NCBI GenBank assembly: GCA_018399555.1
Contig: JAGYOL010000003.1
Location: 1 to 51,602, forward strand
Origin: Kiritimatiellia bacterium
GTDB taxonomy: Bacteria > Verrucomicrobiota > Kiritimatiellia > RFP12 > UBA1067
Direction: 5' to 3'
DNA length: 51,602 nucleotides
The notes below the pieces were generated by a model. It searched no databases. It worked only from the letters and a program-made list of their open reading frames with translations, and had not been told where the DNA came from. Made by a program: the position numbers and the translations under genes. Position 1 is the first letter of the stretch. Each line of letters opens with the position of its first letter. Positions 45,487 to 51,602 of the stretch are shown one piece after another.

Positions 45487-45815
45487 AAACTGTTATTCAG
45501 CGTCCGGGTTATCTTTTCCAAAGCCTCTGAGGGTTTTGTGCAGCGGATCCCGAGAGATTTAAGACGCGATCTCTCTCCTGATTCAATTGATATATCGCAT
45601 TTCGGCAGTTTGAGCAGTTTGGCAAAAAGTCCGATCAGCTCTCTGTTGGCCTGACCTTCAACCGGTGGGGCTTTCAGTCGAACCTTGAGTCTTCCTCCTT
45701 CACAACCGATCAATGCCGAGCGGGATGAGCGCGGTATGATTTTCAGTTGGAGCCTGAGGTGTTCAGAGCGGCAGGACAGCCACTCCGGCAGTTTCGCATG
45801 GTTGTCGGGTTTCAT
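45483..45815 (-). CDS. yggU: DUF167 / UPF0235 family protein YggU
   Basis: A 110-residue small cytoplasmic protein of the DUF167 family. The family core KVRLKAPPVEGQANRELI is present, followed by LLKLPKCDISIESGERSRLKS. Molecular function is not firmly established for the family. It lies 28 bp after yggT and overlaps the next gene by 4 bp (ATGA). The yggT-yggU pairing is widespread in bacteria, which strengthens both assignments. Confidence 0.85.
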   Translation of the reverse strand: MKPDNHAKLPEWLSCRSEHLRLQLKIIPRSSRSALIGCEGGRLKVRLKAPPVEGQANRELIGLFAKLLKLPKCDISIESGERSRLKSLGIRCTKPSEALEKITRTLNNSL

Positions 45816-45843
45816 CTGTTGCTGTCAGAGGGTTAGCGTGATT

Positions 45844-46746
45844 TCAGTAGGGCAGGTTGAACGGTTGATTGATAAATGTGAAAATAACCACGTTGGCAGT
45901 GTTGTACATCAGGTTGGCCACGATGAAGAAAATCAGCGGCGTGAAATCCAGGCCGGCCTGCATGGTTCCGCCGCGTGAAAATCTGCCCAGAATCAGGTCG
46001 CTGCCCTCTCGGCAGAACATCATTACCTCCGGTTTTCGCATGAAGGTGGCGATCAACGATCCGATGATGAATGCGAACAGAGCACTGATCATAACGGATA
46101 GACTTTCACAGAAAGCCAGCACTCCCAGGGCTGCGGTTTTGATCATTGCCACCGGCAGTGCGGCGGATGAAATTACATCGGTGGCCGTGAAGGAGCTGCC
46201 CGGTTGTAGCGAATTGCTGGTCAGTGATCCCAGATTGAGCGCGGTGAAGGCAAGGATGACATGCAGGCCGGTGAGCAAAATCGGACGAAATACGTAAGGA
46301 ACTTTGGAGAATGGCCGGGCGAAGTGCTCCAGTGCCTGTTCCATGCGGGTGGTGCCGCCGGGTCTGGCGATCAGGCTTACCAGAAAATGAAACCCCCAGA
46401 ATTTAAGGATGAAAGACAGTGTCTCCAAAAGATTGAAGATCAGCAGATTCAGCTGGGTCGGTGTTGAGGGCACACACCTGAAGGTTTCGCCGAAAGCAAC
46501 GGCAGGTTGAAGCGAGAGACGCACGGTTACAGCGGATTTAAAGAGAAAAACCAGAAGAGTCAGTAAAGCGAAAACCGCCGATTCCGGCAGAGCCAGAAAG
46601 GGTCGCAGCAGGTCTCCCAGCCGGTTCAACCGGCTGCCGACGAATGCAACATAGGGATTGAAAAAGCTCTCTCTGTCCGTTTTTGCAAACAGGCGCAGTA
46701 GCAGAATGACAATCAGTGCGTTAAGTGCGGAGGATAATATATGCAT
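45844..46746 (-). CDS. yggT: YggT-family membrane protein, extended
   Basis: A 300-residue integral membrane protein with about six hydrophobic spans. YggT-type features appear in both halves: FNPYVAFVGSRLNRLGDLLRPF near residue 30, and GLDFTPLIFFIVANLM near residue 265, which matches the family's G-hydrophobic-D-x-S/T-P motif. It is longer than the usual 90-190 residues, mostly through the central region. The start has only a weak GGAA site. Its position before yggU supports the family call. Function is poorly known; osmotic or division-related roles have been suggested for relatives. Confidence 0.65.
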   Translation of the reverse strand: MHILSSALNALIVILLLRLFAKTDRESFFNPYVAFVGSRLNRLGDLLRPFLALPESAVFALLTLLVFLFKSAVTVRLSLQPAVAFGETFRCVPSTPTQLNLLIFNLLETLSFILKFWGFHFLVSLIARPGGTTRMEQALEHFARPFSKVPYVFRPILLTGLHVILAFTALNLGSLTSNSLQPGSSFTATDVISSAALPVAMIKTAALGVLAFCESLSVMISALFAFIIGSLIATFMRKPEVMMFCREGSDLILGRFSRGGTMQAGLDFTPLIFFIVANLMYNTANVVIFTFINQPFNLPY

Positions 46747-46884
46747 ACTTTTTTTCCAAAAAATTGACTATCAGGATATGATTATGACCCGTTTATTTCA
46801 AGGTTAATCGCTCTAAAGAGCTTTCAGCACAAAAATATTTTCCGGGTTTTATGACAAAAAGTTGTGTTAAACCGGTTTTTTCTA

Positions 46885-46912
46885 TTGATAAATACAGAAT
46901 TTAGTTTATCTT
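46885..46912 (+). promoter_or_regulatory. Candidate promoter of the HU gene
   Basis: TTGATA (46885-46890) and TATCTT (46907-46912) are spaced by 16 nt, 44 bp before the HU start. The match is partial (4 of 6 in the -10 box). Confidence 0.3.
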
Positions 46913-46956
46913 AAAGTTGTTGGGTTAAATTTTGATTAACAAAGGAGTTAAATAAA

Positions 46957-47262
46957 ATGGCTAAAAAAGCAACACCTCGCACCAAGAGCGAGATCATGAC
47001 AGCGTTGGCCGAAGCCGGCGGAATTGAAAAGAAGCAGGCGGCTGCTGTTTATCAGGCACTGCTTGACATCGCCTATGCCGGTGCTAAATCCAAGGAAGGC
47101 ATTATGCTGCCTGGTCTGGGTAAATTGATCAAGCAGGATCGCAAAGCTCGCAAGGGTCGTAATCCGGCCACCGGCGAAGAGATCAAAATCCCCAAAAAGA
47201 CGGTTGTCAAATTCCGCCTGGCCAAAGCCTGTAAGGATGCGATTGTGCCTCCCAAGAAATAA
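46957..47262 (+). CDS. HU/IHF-family DNA-binding protein
   Basis: A 101-residue nucleoid protein. The dimerisation helices are followed by the arm region with KARKGRNPATGEEIKIPKK and the C-terminal TVVKFRLAKACKDAI, matching the HU signature (RNPxTG at the DNA-intercalating tip). The N-terminal lysine-rich start MAKKATPRTKSE and lysine end are common in PVC relatives. A strong AAAGGAGTT ribosome site and a strong terminator at 47283 mark it as a highly expressed single-gene unit. Confidence 0.92.
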   Translation: MAKKATPRTKSEIMTALAEAGGIEKKQAAAVYQALLDIAYAGAKSKEGIMLPGLGKLIKQDRKARKGRNPATGEEIKIPKKTVVKFRLAKACKDAIVPPKK

Positions 47263-47282
47263 AAACAGCTGTTTTATTTCTG

Positions 47283-47320
47283 AAAAAAGAGCGAGCGCTG
47301 TGGCGTGTCGCTCTTTTTTT
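47283..47320 (+). terminator. Strong Rho-independent terminator after HU
   Basis: AAAAAAGAGCGA (47283-47294) pairs perfectly with TCGCTCTTTTTT (47308-47319) around a 13-nt loop, and the stem's own T run forms the tail. The A/T symmetry allows function in both directions. Confidence 0.85.
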
Positions 47321-47497
47321 GCATAGTCCGCCGGAAAAGCGGGGGTGAGTTAATCGAAGTGTAAAAATACTCAACTCGCGGTTGGGAATAAATCCGCGGT
47401 TATGTTAAAATACATCATTATCGGCGTGAGTATCGAATGCTTACGTGTTTGTGCGTTTTCCTTAAAAAATTGATTCGCTTGTCAGTCAGGGGGCATA

Positions 47498-48379
47498 ATG
47501 AAGAGAGTGGAAGAGTTGGCACTCGAGAAAGTGCTGATTTGTGACGGCGCGATGGGTACTGAGCTTCAACGGCATGGCTTGCAACCCGGGGAGTGTCCCG
47601 AGCTCTGGTGTGTCGAAAAGTCAGATGCGGTGCGGGCTATCCATCAGGATTACCGCCAGGCCGGCAGCGACATTGTGGAAACCAATACATTCTGCTGCAG
47701 TCGCTACAAACTTCGAAAATTCGGTTTAGAGGAAAGGGTTGCAGAAATTTGCCTCGCCGGTGCCGTTCTGGCACGTGAGGTTGCCGGAGCGGATCAGTAC
47801 GTGATGGCCAGTATGGGGCCTACCGGGGAGTTCATGCAGCCGATCGGTCTGGAGAGTGAACAGAGTTTTTATGATGCTTTCGCGGAGCAGGCCGCTGCCT
47901 TTGCCGCCGGTGGAGCCGATGCTGTGATAGTTGAAACCATGACTGCGATCGAAGAGTGCTGCGCAGCAGTGCGCGCAGTCAGAGATAATACCGATCTGAC
48001 CTGTATCGCTTCTTTCACCTTTGATCCGCTCTCTGATGGGCGTTATGCGTCGATGATGGGGGTCTTCCCTGATCAGTTTGTCAAGGCCGCGCTGGATGCC
48101 GGTGCTCATATAATAGGTGCCAACTGCGGCCTCGGAGCGGAACATATGCTTAAAATAGTTGAGATTCTGGTTGCAACGGCCGACGGTAAACCCGTCATGG
48201 CAATGCCCAATGCCGGTATGCCGATTCTTGAAAGTGGTGTCACCATCTTCCCTGAGGGCGCTGAGCAGTTTGGCGTCAAGGCGGCGGAGTTGATCACGGC
48301 GGGCGCGTCGGTTATTGGCGGCTGCTGCGGTACTACACCTGCACATATCGCTGAGCTGAAAAGGATTGTGAGCCGATAG
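47498..48379 (+). CDS. Homocysteine S-methyltransferase family protein
   Basis: A 293-residue (beta/alpha)8 barrel protein, the zinc-dependent family of betaine-homocysteine methyltransferase and the MetH N-terminal domain. It begins with ICDGAMGTELQRHG. Zinc ligands are Cys210 (GANCGLG) and Cys276/Cys277 (GGCCGTTP). It has only the homocysteine domain; no pterin, cobalamin or activation domain follows. It could be a stand-alone methyltransferase using S-methylmethionine or betaine, or one part of a split MetH. It heads a plus-strand gene run. Confidence 0.88.
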   Translation: MKRVEELALEKVLICDGAMGTELQRHGLQPGECPELWCVEKSDAVRAIHQDYRQAGSDIVETNTFCCSRYKLRKFGLEERVAEICLAGAVLAREVAGADQYVMASMGPTGEFMQPIGLESEQSFYDAFAEQAAAFAAGGADAVIVETMTAIEECCAAVRAVRDNTDLTCIASFTFDPLSDGRYASMMGVFPDQFVKAALDAGAHIIGANCGLGAEHMLKIVEILVATADGKPVMAMPNAGMPILESGVTIFPEGAEQFGVKAAELITAGASVIGGCCGTTPAHIAELKRIVSR

Positions 48380-48423
48380 TTAACTGCATTTGAATAAAAG
48401 ATTGAAAGAGCGGGGAGAAAACA

Positions 48424-49545
48424 GTGCTTTATTATCTGGGAGAGAAACTGATTGCATTCTGGGGGCCGTTCCGGTTACTGACATCACATCTGATGTTGCT
48501 GGCGTCGGCGACCATGCTCTCGGGAGTGGCTGTCTGGATTCTGCTGCCGCGCTTGTGGCATCTGCTGCCGCGGGATGGTGGCAAGGCGGACGCTGCTGAC
48601 CGGGGAGCGGCATCCAAGGGCAAGCCGACCGGTGCGGGAGTGCTCGTAACCATGATTGTTCTGCCGGTGATTCTTTTGCTGGTGCCGCTTGATATGTGGC
48701 AGTTCGGCGTTCTGGTCACGCTCTATCTCAGTATGTTTTTCGGTTATCTGGATGACCTCAGCACAAAACCGTGGGGGCGTTGGCAGAAGGGGCTGCTGGA
48801 TGTGGTGGTATCTGTTGCCGCAGCGGCGTGCATCTACCGCTCGGGCGGTGGTGAACTTTGGCTGCCCTTTGTCAAACACGGAGTAATTGTGCCGGTGTAT
48901 CTCTATCTGCCGTTGGCGGCGGCGCTGCTCTGGTTCACCACAAATGCGACAAACTGCAGCGACGGGGTTGACGGGTTGGCCGGTTCATTGACGCTGCTTT
49001 CCCTCTTTGCCATGGCTGCCTTGCTCTACGGCGTGGTGGGCTACAAGCCCGTCGCCGATTATCTGCTGATCCCCACCACCCCCAATGCCGCGCGTTGGGC
49101 GATTATGGTATCCTGCGTCGCTGGCGGATTGGCCGGTTATCTCTGGTATAACGCTAATCCCAGCAGTGTGCTTATGGGCGATGCTGGCTCACGTTTTCTC
49201 GGTCTGCTGGTGGGAATCACTGTGCTGTTTGCCGGCAATCCCTTTCTGATTGTCGTTATTGCCCCGGTGGTGCTGGTCAACGGCGGTACCGGTTTGCTGA
49301 AGCTGCTGCTGCTTATTCTGCTGCGCAAACTGGGATTCGATGTGCGTCGTCCGGAATTGCTGACGCCGGAAGAGGCCTGCAGACAGCATGTGTTTGTAAA
49401 ATCGCTGCACCGCTACCGTTTCCCCCTGCATGATCATTGTCGTGGTAATTTACAGTGGAGCAACTCGCAGGTGCTGATACGCTTTGTTCTGATTCAATCA
49501 TTTCTGACGCCGCTGCTTTTTGTTATTCTGATCAAAGTCAGATAA
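48424..49545 (+). CDS. mraY: Phospho-N-acetylmuramoyl-pentapeptide-transferase-type protein (MraY family)
   Basis: A 373-residue polytopic membrane protein with about ten spans. Polyprenyl-phosphate transferase motifs are GYLDDLSTKPWGRWQK, TNATNCSDGVDGLAGS and VLMGDAGSRFLG. The C-terminal motif reads RYRFPLHDHCR, so the usual MraY His triad is His-Asp-His here. In peptidoglycan synthesis MraY moves phospho-MurNAc-pentapeptide to undecaprenyl phosphate. The gene is outside a mur/fts cluster. The GTG start follows GGGGAG. A related WecA-type transferase is possible, but the NATNCSDG motif and the PLHDH block favour MraY. Confidence 0.82.
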   Translation: MLYYLGEKLIAFWGPFRLLTSHLMLLASATMLSGVAVWILLPRLWHLLPRDGGKADAADRGAASKGKPTGAGVLVTMIVLPVILLLVPLDMWQFGVLVTLYLSMFFGYLDDLSTKPWGRWQKGLLDVVVSVAAAACIYRSGGGELWLPFVKHGVIVPVYLYLPLAAALLWFTTNATNCSDGVDGLAGSLTLLSLFAMAALLYGVVGYKPVADYLLIPTTPNAARWAIMVSCVAGGLAGYLWYNANPSSVLMGDAGSRFLGLLVGITVLFAGNPFLIVVIAPVVLVNGGTGLLKLLLLILLRKLGFDVRRPELLTPEEACRQHVFVKSLHRYRFPLHDHCRGNLQWSNSQVLIRFVLIQSFLTPLLFVILIKVR

Positions 49546-49558
49546 GCAGAGGTGGTTT

Positions 49559-50299
49559 GTGAAAGCCGCTTCAAATTGTGGGAAAAAGAGCATGCAACCT
49601 GAAACTGTAATTTTTAAATTGGGTGAGTTGGACCGCTTCACCGCTGATCCTCTTGCGGAGCTGAGTGGCTACGGAGACGCCATGAGGATTACCCGGATTG
49701 ACAATCTGGCACAGGCAGCTCTGCAGAAAAATAATCCGGAACTCACCGGTATTTTCGAGGATGCGGCGGTGGAATATTACTGTTGCGCTTCACGTCCGCG
49801 TGCCGTGCGGGCACTGCTCGATTTTGCACAGATTGAATATCGCGGACGGAATATAACTTGGATCAACGTTGCTTGCGATGAATCGCTGTTAAAGGGGCTT
49901 CAAGGTGCTCCCTGGTATCCGGTGATCGACCGTGAACGCTGCAGCGGCTGCGGCATCTGTTACGACTACTGCATCTTTGCAACCTATCAGCTTGATCAGA
50001 ACTCACCGCGTGCGCAACGCGTCAAAGTTGCCGCCCCGCTTAACTGTAAACAGGGTTGCCCCGCCTGCGCCCGGATCTGTCCCAGCGGTGCTCTGATCTT
50101 TCCTTTCAGTCCCGAAGCTGTGCTGAACGGTGCGCTTGAGGATAAGAGCGTCATGGCGCGCGACGAGCTGATTCGCGAGTTCGAAAAAGATCCGATCAAA
50201 GTTCTTGAACAGCGCCGCGCCAAACGTCGGCTGCTTGATGCAAAAAAAGTCGCGGATGTGGAACGTAAACACTGCTCCATCCCGAATAACCGGGTTTGA
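49559..50299 (+). CDS. Two-cluster [4Fe-4S] ferredoxin-type protein
   Basis: A 246-residue protein. The N-terminal half (about 1-115) has no recognised family. Residues 128-138 give CxxCxxCxxxC (Cys128, 131, 134, 138). Residues 163-174 give CxxxCxxCxxxC (Cys163, 167, 170, 174). The two clusters are split by about 25 residues. A charged C-terminal helix follows. The start is GTG 49559 with AGAGGTGG upstream; ATG 49592 is an alternative. It lies 13 bp after the mraY-type gene and 22 bp before a radical SAM gene. A likely role is electron donor or partner of that enzyme. Confidence 0.75.
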   Translation: MKAASNCGKKSMQPETVIFKLGELDRFTADPLAELSGYGDAMRITRIDNLAQAALQKNNPELTGIFEDAAVEYYCCASRPRAVRALLDFAQIEYRGRNITWINVACDESLLKGLQGAPWYPVIDRERCSGCGICYDYCIFATYQLDQNSPRAQRVKVAAPLNCKQGCPACARICPSGALIFPFSPEAVLNGALEDKSVMARDELIREFEKDPIKVLEQRRAKRRLLDAKKVADVERKHCSIPNNRV

Positions 50300-50321
50300 A
50301 TCAGAGTCCCAAGGCGGAAAA

Positions 50322-51536
50322 ATGCCCATCAGAGATAAGAGTAAAAAAGCGCTTGCCCTCCGGTTTTTAACGGAGATAAAACCGCGGTTGCTGTTGAAAT
50401 TTATCTTCGGCGCCGGAGTTGGTAATCTGCTTGCGCTGCAGGCTTTCGAAAAACGCCGCAAAGAGGGACTCTATTTTCCGCCTTTTGTTTTTATCAGTGT
50501 CACTCAACGCTGCAATTTAAGGTGTCGGGGATGCTGGGCTGTCGGTGCAAAAGAACCGGCGGATATGGAACGCGAGTTGCTTGAATATATCGTTGATGAA
50601 AGTCGACAAATGGGTTGCCGTTTCTTCGGCATACTCGGCGGTGAACCGTTGCTGCTGGATTGGCTGCCCGAATTTTTTATTGAAAACCGCAACTCATATT
50701 TTCAGCTTTTCACCAACGGTCATCTGCTCACCCGGTGTATTGCGGATCAGCTGGCCCATGCGGGTAACGTTACGCCGCTGATAAGTGTGGAGGGGTTGGA
50801 GAAAAGCTACGCCGATCGACGTGGCACATCGAGCGGCTTCGCGCAGGCGTTGAAAGCGCTGGAAATCTGCCGTGAAGCAGGATTGATAACCGGTGTGGCG
50901 GTCTCGGTTTCGCAAGGCAACTTTGCTGATGTTGTTGATGACGACTTTGTCGATGAGATGGCGCGGCGCGGTGCGCACTATCTCTGGTTTTATATCTACC
51001 GTCCTTCCGGAGCTGATCCTAATTTCGACGACGCCCTCTCCGACAGCCAGGTGCGTGACTTGCGTCAGTTTATCGTGACACAGCGGCGACGCTGTCGTTC
51101 GCTGGTGATTGTGGATGCCTACTGGGACAGTGACGGCAATGCAGTCTGTCCGGCTGCCATGGGGATAAGTCATCATATCAACGCCCGCGGATGTGTTGAG
51201 CCCTGCCCTCCAATCCAGTGCTCAGATGCACGTCTGAGTGTAAACTGTGATGCCGCCGCGTTGATCTCATCTTCTACCCTGCTGCAAAGATTCAGAGATG
51301 AGGTGCCGACTCTGACCCGCGGTTGCGTACTGATGGACCATCCCGCTTTTATGGTTGAGCTGGCCGGACGTTGTGCCGCCGCTGACAGCAGCGGGCGTGA
51401 CTCCTTTTTTGAGGAACTGGCTGCACGTCCGGCCATGCGGTGCCATAATCACAGCGGCGATCCCATTCCCGAAACTTCTTTTTTCTATCGACTGGCCAAA
51501 AAGTATTGGTTTTTCGGTTTTGGTGCCTATGGTTGA
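50322..51536 (+). CDS. Radical SAM protein of unknown specificity
   Basis: A 404-residue radical SAM enzyme. The [4Fe-4S] motif is CNLRCRGC (Cys64, Cys68, Cys71). A GGEP motif follows in FGILGGEPLL, then LFTNGHLL and VSVSQGNF. The C-terminal part has clustered cysteines (NAVCPAA, GCVEPCPPIQC, SVNC), like an auxiliary-cluster or SPASM-type region. The ATG at 50322 follows AAGGCGG. An in-frame start at 50205 would lie inside the ferredoxin gene. The architecture resembles peptide- or cofactor-modifying enzymes, but no precursor peptide gene was recognised nearby. Confidence 0.82.
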   Translation: MPIRDKSKKALALRFLTEIKPRLLLKFIFGAGVGNLLALQAFEKRRKEGLYFPPFVFISVTQRCNLRCRGCWAVGAKEPADMERELLEYIVDESRQMGCRFFGILGGEPLLLDWLPEFFIENRNSYFQLFTNGHLLTRCIADQLAHAGNVTPLISVEGLEKSYADRRGTSSGFAQALKALEICREAGLITGVAVSVSQGNFADVVDDDFVDEMARRGAHYLWFYIYRPSGADPNFDDALSDSQVRDLRQFIVTQRRRCRSLVIVDAYWDSDGNAVCPAAMGISHHINARGCVEPCPPIQCSDARLSVNCDAAALISSSTLLQRFRDEVPTLTRGCVLMDHPAFMVELAGRCAAADSSGRDSFFEELAARPAMRCHNHSGDPIPETSFFYRLAKKYWFFGFGAYG

Positions 51537-51560
51537 AGCTGGATGCAACCAAACCACGAT

Positions 51561-51601
51561 TTAGTCGCTATTCAATCAACTTCTGCCATAAAAAACAAGA
51601 A
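51561..51601 (-). repeat. Right copy of outward-facing end repeat
   Basis: The reverse complement matches 6-46 at 32 of 41 positions, with identical spacing of the conserved blocks (TTCTTGTTTTTTA, CAGAA, ATAGCGACTAA). It runs to the last base but one of the window and reads outward. Confidence 0.6.
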
Positions 51602-51602
51602 A

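Noticed and set aside
1..51602. Whole window as one large transposon with terminal inverted repeats
   Set aside because: The content is mostly housekeeping genes (dnaE, carA, pyrK, pyrD, thyX, mraY), and the end repeats match only 32 of 41 bases; a dispersed repeat explains them better.

Overview
The window looks like part of a chromosome of a PVC-superphylum bacterium, most likely Kiritimatiellota, Lentisphaerota or a close relative. This is an inference from gene content. I see a secreted Cys-type sulfatase, a GH32 enzyme with an extra N-terminal domain, paired Tat-exported Gfo/Idh/MocA and TIM-barrel proteins, very large secreted beta-sandwich proteins, a Hanks-type kinase with zinc ribbons, and a short lysine-rich HU. 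No tRNA, rRNA or CRISPR array was found. The length is odd and both ends carry the same outward-facing repeat, so this may be a whole contig that ends in repeats.

Layout. (1) 1-6440: a fructan/sucrose locus with a fructokinase, a divergent GntR/LacI-type regulator, a secreted GH32 hydrolase and a LamG-like secreted protein. (2) 6549-15287, minus strand: a malic enzyme, a candidate 70-residue lipoprotein, a 1.9-kaa secreted protein, a lipoyl/E3-binding-domain protein with no catalytic domain, and a FabG-like reductase. (3) 15524-22519: a secreted IPT/PPC-domain protein, dnaE and, convergent to them, carA. (4) 22660-26179: accessory DNA with a REP-associated transposase, a small DnaJ-type zinc-finger protein and an MBL-rhodanese protein. 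(5) 26440-36211, all plus strand: ilvE, a transmembrane Ser/Thr kinase, pyrK-pyrD, adenosine deaminase, nnr and yicC. (6) 36254-42107: an hsdM remnant, then a sulfatase, oxidoreductase, isomerase and SASA esterase set for sulfated or acetylated glycans. (7) 42535-46746, minus strand: yggT-yggU-TPR protein-thyX. (8) 46957-51536: HU, then a likely operon of a homocysteine methyltransferase, a MraY-type transferase, a two-cluster ferredoxin and a radical SAM protein.

Metabolic links. Nucleotide genes recur: carA, pyrK, pyrD, adenosine deaminase and thyX. Glycan genes form two separate loci, one for fructans and one for sulfated sugars, and both export their enzymes.

The most unusual signals are non-coding. 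Two intergenic regions, 32377-32451 and 42127-42446, hold degenerate words with about 8-bp phasing. A TAGTGACAG-plus-palindrome motif occurs at 6476 and again just upstream of the transposase. Two mutually exclusive hairpins lie between the oxidoreductase and isomerase genes. Among proteins, the lipoyl/PSBD protein paired with FabG and the ferredoxin/radical SAM pair are the best candidates for undescribed functions.
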